Assembly: GCA_030998225.1 (NCBI GenBank)
Contig: JAPYXD010000700.1
Coordinates: 124,001-188,000 of the forward strand
Direction of reading: 5' to 3'
Length of the DNA stretch: 64,000 nucleotides
From: Diplolepis rosae
Taxonomy: Eukaryota > Arthropoda > Insecta > Hymenoptera > Diplolepididae
Every line of letters starts with the position of its first letter. The stretch's first letter is position 1. The position numbers and the translations under genes were made by a program. Positions 51,138 through 62,821 of this stretch are shown piece after piece. Under the pieces are notes generated by a model. The model was not told the DNA's origin and did not search any database. It worked only from the letters and a program-made list of their open reading frames with translations.

Positions 51138-53385
51138 TTATTGTCAAATAAGCTTTTTACGCATATATCTCACATGTCAATTTAAAATATCTTAAAAATT
51201 TTATTTTTCGGGTTTTCGCGGTTTCACGGTCAGTATTTGCATTATGGAATTGCTCTACTGTAAATAAAATACTTTTGAAAAAGTATATCTAACAATGATT
51301 TTTGCGCATATATCTTGTAGGTCAAATAAAAAAATCCAGAGTATCTTATTCTTCGCGTTATCGCGTAATTATGATTGGTAATTACATTACGGGAGTGATG
51401 TTCACTACGAATACAATACTTTTGAAAAAGTATTCTCAACTAAGTTTTTTACTCATATATCTTACACGTCAATTCAAAATATCTCAAAAATTGTTTAAAA
51501 ATTTTATTTTTCGGGTTTTCGCGGTTTAAGGATCAGTATTTGCATTATGGAATTGCTCTACTATAAATACAATACTTTTCAAAAAGTATTTCTAACAAAG
51601 ATTTTTAAGCATATATCTTATAGGTCAAATTAAAATATCAAGAGAATCTTATTCTTCGCGTTATCGCGTAATTATGATTGGTAATTACATTACGGGCGTG
51701 ATGTTCACTATAAATACAATACATTTCAAAAAGTATTTCTAACAAAGATTTTTACGCATATATCTCACATGTCAATTCAAAATATCTTAAAAATTGTTTA
51801 AAAATTTTATTTTTCGGGTTTTCGCGGTTTCAGGATCAGTATTTGCATTATGGAATTGCACTACCATAAATAAAACACTTTTGAAAAATTATTTCTAACA
51901 AAGATTTTTAAGCATATACCTTATAGGTCAAATTAAAATATCAAGAGAATCTTATTCTTCGCGTTATCGCGTAATTATGATTGGTAATTACATTACGGGC
52001 GTGATGTTCACTAAAAATACAATACTTTTGAAAAAGTATTTCTAACAAAGAATTTTATGCATATATCTTATAGGTCAAATTAAAAAATCCAGAGTATCTT
52101 ATTCTTCGCGTTATCGCGTAATTATGATTGGTAATTACATTACGGGAGTGATGTTCACTACAAATACAATACTTTTGAAAAAGTATTCTCAACTAAGTTT
52201 TTTACGCATATATCTTACATGTCAATTCAAAATATCTCAAAAATTGTTTAAATATTTTATTTTTCGGGTTTTCGCGGTTTCAGGATCAGTATTTGCATTA
52301 TGGAATTGCTCTACTGTAAATAAAACACTTTTGAAAAAGTATTTCTAACAAAGATTTTTACGCATATATCTTATAGGTCAAATTAAAAAATCAAGAGAAT
52401 CTTATTCTTCGCGTTATCGCGTAATTGTGATTGGTAATTACATTACGGGCGTGATGTTCACTATAAATACAATACTTTTCAAAAAGTATTTCTAACAAAG
52501 ATTTTTACGCATATATCTTATAGGTCAAATTAAAATATCAAGAGAATCTTATTCTTCGCGTTATTGCGTAATTGTGATTGGTAATTACATTACGGGAGTG
52601 ATGTTCACTATAAATACAATACTTTTGAAAAAGTATTGTAAACTTAGGTTTTTACGCATATATCTCACATGTTGATTTAAAATATCTTAAAAATTGTTTA
52701 AAAATTTTATTTTTCGGGCTTTAACGGTTTCAGGACCAGTATTTGCATTATGGAATTGGTCTACTGTAAATAAAACACTTTTGAAAAAGTATTTCTAACA
52801 AAGATTTTTACGCATATATCTTATAGGTCAAATTAAAATATCAAGAGAATCTTATTCTTCGCGTTATCGCGTAATTATGATTGGTAATTACATTACGGGC
52901 GTGATGTTCACTAAAAATACAATACTTTTGAAAAAGTATTTCTAACAAAGAATTTTATGCATATATCTTATAGGTCAAATTAAAAAATCCAGAGTATCTT
53001 ATTCTTCGCGTTATCGCGTAATTATGATTGGTAATTACATTACGGGAGTGATGTTCACTACAAATACAATACTTTTGAAAAAGTATTCTCAACTAAGTTT
53101 TTTACGCATATATCTTACATGTCAATTCAAAATATCTTAAAAATTGTTTAAAAATTTTATTTTTCGGGTTTTCGCGGTTTCAGGATCAGTATTTGCATTA
53201 TGGAATTGCTCTACTGTAAATAAAACACTTTTGAAAAAGTATTTCTAACAAAGATTTTTACGCATATATCTTATAGGTCAAATTAAAATATCCAGAGAAT
53301 CTTAATCTTCGCGTTATAGCGTAATTATGATTGGTAATTACATTAAGGGCGTGATGTTAACTAAAGATACAATACCTTTGTAAAA
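51138..53385. repeat. HOR-II long copy, 15 units (2248 bp)
   Basis: Units: A145 51138; B; A-e 51430; B; A* 51733; BB; A-e 52183 (GTTTAAATATTTT); BB; A-d 52633 (GGGCTTTAACGG, private CATGTTGATTT); BB; A-e 53083; B 53239. The basic HOR-II is extended by BB A BB A material carrying the HOR-III CTTTAACGG mark. It recurs at 60574-62821 with the same length. Confidence 0.92.
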
Positions 53386-54726
53386 TTATTGTCAAATAAG
53401 CTTTTTACGCATATATCTCACATGTCAATTTAAAATATCTTAAAAATTTTATTTTTCGGGTTTTCGCGGTTTCACGGTCAGTATTTGCATTATGGAATTG
53501 CTCTACTGTAAATAAAATACTTTTGAAAAAGTATATCTAACAATGATTTTTGCGCATATATCTTGTAGGTCAAATAAAAAAATCCAGAGTATCTTATTCT
53601 TCGCGTTATCGCGTAATTATGATTGGTAATTACATTACGGGAGTGATGTTCACTACGAATACAATACTTTTGAAAAAGTATTCTCAACTAAGTTTTTTAC
53701 GCATATATCTTACACGTCAATTCAAAATATCTTAAAACTTTTTTTTTAAAAAATTTTATTATTCGGGTTTTCGCTCAGTATTTGCATTATGGAATTGCTC
53801 TACTATAAATACAATACTTTTCAAAAAGTATTTCTAACAAAGATTTTTACGCATATATCTTATAGGTCAAATTAAAATATCAAGAGAATCTTATTCTTCG
53901 CGTTATCGCGTAATTATGATTGGTAATTACATTACGGGCGTGATGTTCACTATAAATACAATACATTTCAAAAAGTATTTCTAACAAAGATTTTTACGCA
54001 TATATCTCACATGTCAATTCAAAATATCTTAAAAATTGTTTAAAAATTTTATTTTTCGGGTTTTCGCGGTTTCAGGATCAGTATTTGCATTATGGAATTG
54101 CACTACCATAAATAAAACACTTTTGAAAAATTATTTCTAACAAAGATTTTTAAGCATATACCTTATAGGTCAAATTAAAATATCAAGAGAATCTTATTCT
54201 TCGCGTTATCGCGTAATTATGATTGGTAATTACATTACGGGCGTGATGTTCACTAAAAATACAATACTTTTGAAAAAGTATTTCTAACAAAGAATTTTAT
54301 GCATATATCTTATAGGTCAAATTAAAAAATCCAGAGTATCTTATTCTTCGCGTTATCGCGTAATTATGATTGGTAATTACATTACGGGAGTGATGTTCAC
54401 TACAAATACAATACTTTTGAAAAAGTATTCTCAACTAAGTTTTTTACGCATATATCTTACATGTCAATTCAAAATATCTTAAAAATTGTTTAAAAATTTT
54501 ATTTTTTGGGTTTTCGCGTTTTCAGGATCAGTATTTGCATTATGGAATTGCTCTACTATAAATAAAACACTTTGAAAAAGTATTTCTAACAAAGATTTTT
54601 ACGCATATATCTTATAGGTCAAATTAAAATATCCAGAGAATCTTAATCTTCGCGTTATAGCGTAATTATGATTGGTAATTACATTAAGGGCGTGATGTTA
54701 ACTAAAGATACAATACCTTTGTAAAA
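53386..54726. repeat. HOR-II short copy (1341 bp)
   Basis: Units: A145 53386; B 53531; A 53678 (150 bp, damaged); B 53828; A* 53975; B 54131, 54278; A-e 54425 (155 bp); B 54580. It is seven bases shorter than the 1348-bp form: six lost in A53678 (TTAAAACTTTTTTTTT region and a shortened segment after the core), and one in the CACTTTGAAAAAG tail of A54425. Confidence 0.93.
53733..53776 (+). other. Damaged A/T tract and core segment in A53678
   Basis: A run of nine T and a displaced A/T tract replace CTTAAAAATTGTTTAAA. After the core, GGTTTCAGGA is lost, so TTTTCGC joins TCAGTATTTG. The unit is 150 bp. The change is absent from the equivalent A63115, so it arose after, or was not copied by, the 9592-bp duplication. 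Confidence 0.7.
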
Positions 54727-55174
54727 TTATTGTCAAATAAGCTTTTTACGCATATATCTCACATGTCAATTTAAAATATCTTAAAAATTTTATTTTTCGG
54801 GTTTTCGCGGTTTCACGGTCAGTATTTGCATTATGGAATTGCTCTACTGTAAATAAAATACTTTTGAAAAAGTATATCTAACAATGATTTTTGCGCATAT
54901 ATCTTGTAGGTCAAATAAAAAAATCCAGAGTATCTTATTCTTCGCGTTATCGCGTAATTATGATTGGTAATTACATTACGGGAGTGATGTTCACTACGAA
55001 TACAATACTTTTGAAAAAGTATTCTCAAATAAGTTTTTTACGCATATATCTTACATGTCAATTCAAAATATCTCAAAAATTGTTTAAAAATTTTATTTTT
55101 CGGGTTTTCGCGGTTTCAGGATCAGTATTTGCATTATGGAATTGCTCTACTATAAATACAATACTTTTCAAAAA
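54727..55174. repeat. Truncated HOR-II: A145 B A (448 bp)
   Basis: Units: A145 54727; B 54872; A-e 55019 (CTCAAATAAG, TTACATGTC). The copy is cut after the second A and followed by B55175, the first unit of the second super-repeat copy. This is the junction of the 9592-bp duplication. Confidence 0.92.
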
Positions 55175-57570
55175 GTATTTCTAACAAAGATTTTTACGCA
55201 TATATCTTATAGGTCAAATTAAAATATCAAGAGAATCTTATTCTTCGCGTTATCGCGTAATTATGATTTGTAATAACATTACGGGCGTGATGTTCACTAA
55301 AAATACAATACTTTTGGAAAAGTATTTCTAACAAAGAATTTTATGCATATATCTTATAGGTCAAATTAAAAAATCCAGAGTATCTTATTCTTCGCGTTAT
55401 CGCGTAATTATGATTGGTAATTACATTACGGGCGTGATGTTCACTAAAAATACAATACCTTTGTAAAAGTATTGTCAATTAAGTTTTTTACGCATATATC
55501 TCACGTGTCGATTTAAAATATCTTAAAAATTGTTTAAAAATTTTATTTTTCGGGTTTTAGCGGTTTCAGGACCAGTATTTGCATTATGGAATTGGTCTAC
55601 TGTAAATAAAACACTTTTGAAAAAGTATTTCTAACAAAGATTTTTACGCATATATCTTATAGGTCAATTTAAATTATCAAGAGAATCTTATTCTTCGCGT
55701 TATCGCGTAATTATGATTTGTAATAACATTACGGGCGTGATGTTCACTAAAAATACAATACTTTTGGAAAAGTATTTCTAACAAAGAATTTTATGCATAT
55801 ATCTTATAGGTCAAATTAAAAAATCCAGAGTATCTTATTCTTCGCGTTATCGCGTAATTATGATTGGTAATTACATTACGGGAGTGACGTTCACTTTAAA
55901 TACAATACTTTTGAAAAAGTATTTCTAACAAAGAATATTATGCATATATCTTATAGGTCAAATTAAAAAATCCAGAGTATCTTATTCTTCGCGTTATCGC
56001 GTAATTATGATTGGTAATTACATTACGGGCGTGATGTTCACTAAAAATACAATACCTTTGTAAAAGTATTGTCAATTAAGTTTTTTACGCATATATCTCA
56101 CGTGTCAATTCAAAATATCTTAAAAATTGTTTAAAAATTTTATTTTTCGGGTTTTCGCGGTTTCAGGATCAGTATTTGCATTATGGAATTGCTCTACTGT
56201 AAATAAAACACTTTTGAAAAAGTATTTCTAACAAAGATTTTTAAGCATATACCTTATAGGTCTAATTAAAATATCAATAGAATCTTATTCTTCGCGTTAT
56301 CGCGTAATTATGATTGGTAATTACATTACGGGCGTGATGTTCACTAAAAATACAATACTTTTGAAAAAGTATTTCTAACAAAGAATTTTATGCATATATC
56401 TTATAGGTCAAATTAAAAAATGCAGAGTATCTTATTCTTCGCGTTATCGCGTAATTATGATTGGTAATTACATTACGGGAGTGATGTTCACTACAAATAC
56501 AATACTTTTGAAAAAGTATTCTCAACTAAGTTTTTTACGCATATATCTCACATGTCAATTCAAAATATCTTAAAAATTGTTTAAAAATTTTATTTTTCGG
56601 GTTTTCGCGGTTTCAGGATCAGTATTTGCATTATGGAATTGCACTACCATAAATAAAACACTTTTGAAAAATTATTTCTAACAAAGATTTTTAAGCATAT
56701 ACCTTATAGGTCTAATTAAAATATCAAGAGAATCTTATTCTTCGCGTTATCGCGTAATTATGATTGGTAATTACATTACGGGCGTGATGTTCACTAAAAA
56801 TACAATACTTTTGAAAAAGTATTTCTAACAAAGAATTTTATGCATATATCTTATAGGTCAAATTAAAAAATCCAGAGTATCTTATTCTTCGCGTTATCGC
56901 GTAATTATGATTGGTAATTACATTACGGGAGTGATGTTCACTACAAATACAATACTTTTGAAAAAGTATTCTCAACTAAGTTTTTTACGCATATATCTTA
57001 CATGTCAATTCAAAATATCTTAAAAATTGTTTAAAAATTTTATTTTTCGGGTTTTCGCGGTTTCAGGATCAGTATTTGCATTATGGAATTGCTCTACTGT
57101 AAATAAAACACTTTTGAAAAAGTATTTCTAACAAAGATTTTTACGCATATATCTTATAGGTCAAATTAAAATATCCAGAGAATCTTAATCTTCGCGTTAT
57201 AGCGTAATTATGATTGGTAATTACATTAAGGGCGTGATGTTAACTAAAGATACAATACCTTTGTAAAATTATTGTCAAATAAGCTTTTTACGCATATATC
57301 TCACATGTCAATTTAAAATATCTTAAAAATTCTTAAAAATTTTATTTTTCGGGTTTTCGCGGTTTCACGATCAGTATTTGCATTATGGAATTGCTCTACT
57401 GTAAATAAAATACTTTTGAAAAAGTATTTCTAACAATGATTTTTGCGCATATATCTTGTAGGTCAAATTAAAATATCCAGAGAATCTTATTCTTCGCGTT
57501 ATCGCGTAATTGTGATTGGTAATTACATTACGGGAGTGATGTTCACTAAAAATACAATACTTTTGAAAAA
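55175..57570. repeat. HOR-III-derived block in super-repeat copy 2
   Basis: BB A 55469 BBB A 56066 BB A 56516 BB A 56966 B A155 57269 B 57424. It matches 45583-47978 unit for unit. Private changes: GGTCAATTTAAATTATC in B55625 and GAGTGACGTTCAC in B55772. Confidence 0.92.
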
Positions 57571-58920
57571 GTATTGTCAACTTAGGTTTTTACGCATATA
57601 TCTCACATGTCAATTTGAAATATCTTAACAATTGTTTAAAAATTTTATTTTTCGGGTTTTCGCGATTTCAGGACCAGTATTTGCATTATGGAATTGCTCT
57701 ACTATAAATACAATACTTTTCAAAAAGTATTTCTAACAAAGATTTTTACGCATATATCTTATAGGTCAAATTAAAATATCAAGAGAATCTTATTCTTCGC
57801 GTTATCGCGTAATTATGATTGGTAATTAGATTACGGGCGTGATGTTCACTATAAATACAATACATTTCAAAAAGTATTTCTAACAAAGATTTTTACGCAT
57901 ATATCTTATAGGTCAAATTAAAATATCAAGAGAATCTTATTCTTCGCGTTATCGCCTAATTATGATTGGTAATTACATTACGGGCGTGATGTTCACTAAA
58001 AATGCAATACTTTTGAAAAAGTATTTCTAACAAAGATTTTTACGCATATATCTTATAGGTCAAATTAAAATATCCAGAGAATCTTAATCTTCGCGTTATC
58101 GCGCAATTATGATTGGTAATTACATTACGGGAGTGATGTTCACTATAAATAAAATACTCTTGAAAAAGTATTGTCAACTAAGTTTTTTACGCATATATCT
58201 CACATGTCAATTCAAGATATCTTAAAAATTTTTTAAAAATTTTATTTTTCGGGTTTTCGCGGCTTCAGGATCAGTATTTGCATTATGGAATTGCTCTACT
58301 GTAAATAACACACTTTTGACAAAGTTTTTCTAACAAAGATTTTTAAGCATATACCTTATAGGTCAAATTAAAATATCAAGAGAATCTTATTCTTCGCGTT
58401 ATTGCGTAATTGTGATTGGTAATTACATTACGGGAGTGATGTTCACTATAAATACAATACTTTGGAAAAAGTATTGTAAACTTAGGTTTTTACGCATATA
58501 TCTTACATGTCAATTCAAAATATCTTAAAAATTGTGTAAAAATTTTATTTTTCGGGTTTTAGCGGTTTCAGGACCAGTATTTGCATTATGGAATTGGTCT
58601 ACTGTGAATAAAACACATTTGAAAAAGTATTTCTAACAAAGATTTTTACGCATATATCTTATAGGTCAAATTAAAATATCAAGAGAATCTTATTCTTCGC
58701 GTTATCGCGTAATTATGATTTGTAATAACATTACGGGCGTGATGTTCACTAAAAATACAATACTTTTGGAAAAGTATTTCTAACAACGAATTTTATGCAT
58801 ATATCTTATAGGTCAAATTAAAAAATCCAGAGTATCTTATTCTTCGCGTTATCGCGTAATTATGATTGGTAATTACATTACGGGCGTGATGTTCACTAAA
58901 AATACAATACCTTTGTAAAA
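57571..58920. repeat. HOR-I copy (1350 bp) with mosaic middle
   Basis: Units: A-c 57571; B 57727, 57874, 58021; A 58168; B 58324; A-d 58471; B 58627, 58774. B58021 is not like its counterpart 48429: it carries CTTAATC and CGCGCAATT as in B49485. A58168 has the CAAGATATC, TTTTTTAAAAATTTT and GCTCTACTG marks of A23226 and a damaged tail (AACACACTTTTGACAAAG, TTTTTCTAAC). Confidence 0.92.
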
Positions 58921-60270
58921 GTATTGTCAATTAAGTTTTTTACGCATATATCTCACGTGTCAATTCAAAATATCTTAAAAATTGTTTAAAAATTTTATTT
59001 TTCGGGTTTTCGCGATTTCAGGACCAGTATTTGCATTATGGAATTGCTCTACTATAAATACAATACTTTTCAAAAAGTATTTCTAACAAAGATTTTTACG
59101 CATATATCTTATAGGTCAAATTAAAATATCAAGAGAATCTTATTCTTCGCGTTATCGCGTAATTATGATTGGTAATTACATTACGGGCGTGATGTTCACT
59201 ATAAATACAATACATTTCAAAAAGTATTTCTAACAAAGATTTTTACGCATATATCTTATAGGTCAAATTAAAATATCAAGAGAATCTTATTCTTCGCGTT
59301 ATCGCCTAATTATGATTAGTAATTACATTACGGGCGTGATGTTCACTAAAAATGCAATACTTTTGAAAAAGTATTTCTAACAAAGATTTTTACGCATATA
59401 TCTTATAGGTCAAATTAAAATATCAAGAGTATCTTATTCTTCGCGTTATCGCGTAATTATGATTGGTAATTACATTACGGGAGTGATGTTCACTATAAAT
59501 AAAATACTCTTGAAAAAGTATTGTCAACTAAGTTTTTTACGCATATATCTCACATGTCAATTCAAAATATCTTAAAAATTGTTTAAAAATTTTATTTTTC
59601 GGGTTTTCGCGGTTTCAGGATCAGCATTTGCATTATGGAATTGCACTACCATAAATAAAACACTTTTGAAAAATTATTTCTAACAAAGATTTTTAAGCAT
59701 ATACCTTATAGGTCAAATTAAAATATCAATAGAATCTTATTCTTCGCGTTATTGCGTAATTGTGATTGGTAATTACATTACGGGAGTGATGTTTACTATA
59801 AATACAATACTTTGGAAAAAGTATTGTAAACTTAGGTTTTTACGCATATATCTTACATGTCAATTCAAAATATCTTAAAAATTGTTTAAAAATTTTATTT
59901 TTCGGGTTTTAGCGGTTTCAGGACCAGTATTTGCATTATGGAATTGGTCTACTGTAAATAAAACACATTTGAAAAAGTATTTCTAACAAAGATTTTTACG
60001 CATATATCTTATAGGTCAAATTAAAATATCAAGAGAATCTTATTCTTCGCGTTATCGCGTAATTATGATTTGTAATAACATTACGGGCGTGATGTTCACT
60101 AAAAATACAATACTTTTGGAAAAGTATTTCTAACAACGAATTTTATGCATATATCTTATAGGTCAAATTAAAAAATCCAGAGTATCTTATTCTTCGCGTT
60201 ATCGCGTAATTATGATTGGTAATTACATTACGGGAGTGATGTTCACTACAAATACAATACTTTTGAAAAA
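58921..60270. repeat. HOR-I copy (1350 bp), full form
   Basis: Units: A-a 58921; B 59077, 59224, 59371; A-b 59518; B 59674 (GATGTTTACT); A-d 59821; B 59977, 60124. It is the counterpart of the truncated 49329-50384 copy but keeps all three first-group B units. B60124 ends with CTACAAATAC...GTATTCTC, leading directly to an e-type A. Confidence 0.93.
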
Positions 60271-60573
60271 GTATTCTCAACTAAGTTTTTTACGCATATA
60301 TCTTACATGTCAATTCAAAATATCTTAAAAATTGTTTAAAAATTTTATTTTTCGGGTTTTCGCGGTTTCAGGATCAGTATTTGCATTATGGAATTGCTCT
60401 ACTGTAAATAAAACACTTTTGAAAAAGTATTTCTAACAAAGATTTTTACGCATATATCTTATAGGTCAAATTAAAATATCCAGAGAATCTTAATCTTCGC
60501 GTTATAGCGTAATTATGATTGGTAATTACATTAAGGGCGTGATGTTCACTAAAGATACAATACCTTTGTAAAA
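60271..60573. repeat. Linker A B (303 bp)
   Basis: Units: A-e 60271; B 60427. It corresponds to 50835-51137. B60427 keeps GATGTTCACTAAAG where most units before A145 have GATGTTAACTAAAG. Confidence 0.9.
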
Positions 60574-62821
60574 TTATTGTCAAATAAACTTTTTACGCAT
60601 ATATCTCACATGTCAATTTAAAATATCTTAAAAATTTTATTTTTCGGGTTTTCGCGGTTTCACGGTCAGTATTTGCATTATGGAATTGCTCTACTGTAAA
60701 TAAAATACTTTTGAAAAAGTATATCTAACAATGATTTTTGCGCATATATCTTGTAGGTCAAATAAAAAAATCCAGAGTATCTTATTCTTCGCGTTATCGC
60801 GTAATTATGATTGGTAATTACATTACGGGAGTGATGTTCACTACGAATACAATACTTTTGAAAAAGTATTCTCAACTAAGTTTTTTACGCATATATCTTA
60901 CACGTCAATTCAAAATATCTCAAAAATTGTTTAAAAATTTTATTTTTCGGGTTTTCGCGGTTTCAGGATCAGTATTTGCATTATGGAATTGCTCTACTAT
61001 AAATACAATACTTTTCAAAAAGTATTTCTAACAAAGATTTTTACGCATATATCTTATAGGTCAAATTAAAATATCAAGAGAATCTTATTCTTCGCGTTAT
61101 CGCGTAATTATGATTGGTAATTACATTACGGGCGTGATGTTCACTATAAATACAATACATTTCAAAAAGTATTTCTAACAAAGATTTTTACGCATATATC
61201 TCACATGTCAATTCAAAATATCTTAAAAATTGTTTAAAAATTTTATTTTTCGGGTTTTCGCGGTTTCAGGATCAGTATTTGCATTATGGAATTGCACTAC
61301 CATAAATAAAACACTTTTGAAAAATTATTTCTAACAAAGATTTTTAAGCATATACCTTATAGGTCAAATTAAAATATCAAGAGAATCTTATTCTTCGCGT
61401 TATCGCGTAATTATGATTGGTAATTACATTACGGGCGTGATGTTCACTAAAAATACAATACTTTTGAAAAAGTATTTCTAACAAAGAATTTTATGCATAT
61501 ATCTTATAGGTCAAATTAAAAAATCCAGAGTATCTTATTCTTCGCGTTATCGCGTAATTATGATTGGTAATTACATTACGGGAGTGATGTTCACTACAAA
61601 TACAATACTTTTGAAAAAGTATTCTCAACTAAGTTTTTTACGCATATATCTTACATGTCAATTCAAAATATCTCAAAAATTGTTTAAATATTTTATTTTT
61701 CGGGTTTTCGCGGTTTCAGGATCAGTATTTGCATTATGGAATTGCTCTACTGTAAATAAAACACTTTTGAAAAAGTATTTCTAACAAAGATTTTTACGCA
61801 TATATCTTATAGGTCAAATTAAAAAATCAAGAGAATCTTATTCTTCGCGTTATCGCGTAATTGTGATTGGTAATTACATTACGGGCGTGATGTTCACTAT
61901 AAATACAATACTTTTCAAAAAGTATTTCTAACAAAGATTTTTACGCATATATCTTATAGGTCAAATTAAAATATCAAGAGAATCTTATTCTTCGCGTTAT
62001 TGCGTAATTGTGATTGGTAATTACATTACGGGAGTGATGTTCACTATAAATACAATACTTTTGCAAAAGTATTGTAAACTTAGGTTTTTACTCATATATC
62101 TTACATGTCAATTCAAAATATCTTAAAAATTGTTTAAAAATTTTATTTTTCGGGCTTTAACGGTTTCAGGACCAGTATTTGCATTATGGAATTGGTCTAC
62201 TGTAAATAAAACACTTTTGAAAAAGTATTTCTAACAAAGATTTTTACGCATATATCTTATAGGTCAAATTTAAATATCCAGAGAATCTTAATCTTCGCGT
62301 TATAGCGTAATTATGATTGGTAATTACATTACGGGCGTGATGTTCACTAAAAATACAATACTTTTGAAAAAGTATTTCTAACAAAGAATTTTATGCATAT
62401 ATCTTATAGGTCAAATTAAAAAATCCAGAGTATCTTATTCTTCGCGTTATCGCGTAATTATGATTGGTAATTACATTACGGGAGTGATGTTCACTACAAA
62501 TACAATACTTTTGAAAAAGTATTCTCAACTAAGTTTTTTACGCATATATCTTACATGTCAATTCAAAATATCTTAAAAATTGTTTAAAAATTTTATTTTT
62601 CGGGTTTTCGCGGTTTCAGGATCAGTATTTGCATTATGGAATTGCTCTACTGTAAATAAAACACTTTTGAAAAAGTATTTCTAACAAAGATTTTTACGCA
62701 TATATCTTATAGGTCAAATTAAAATATCCAGAGAATCTTAATCTTCGCGTTATAGCGTAATTATGATTGGTAATTACATTAAGGGCGTGATGTTAACTAA
62801 AGATACAATACCTTTGTAAAA
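60574..62821. repeat. HOR-II long copy, 15 units (2248 bp)
   Basis: Units: A145 60574; B; A-e 60866; B; A* 61169; BB; A-e 61619 (GTTTAAATATTTT); BB; A-d 62069 (CTTTAACGG); BB; A-e 62519; B 62675. Same order and length as 51138-53385. Private changes: ATAAACTTTTTAC in A60574, TTTTGCAAAAGTATTG before A62069, and TTACTCATATATC in A62069. Confidence 0.92.

Larger units (their letters stand above)
45583..55174. repeat. 9592-bp super-repeat, copy 1
   Basis: It spans a HOR-III part, HOR-I (full plus truncated), linker, HOR-II long, HOR-II short and a truncated HOR-II. Rare marks recur 9592 bp downstream: AAATTATCAAGAG (46080/55672), TAATTAGATTACG (48232/57824), CTGTGAATAAAACAC (49010/58602). Copy 2 starts exactly at the base after this copy ends, so the duplication is tandem. 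Confidence 0.92.
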
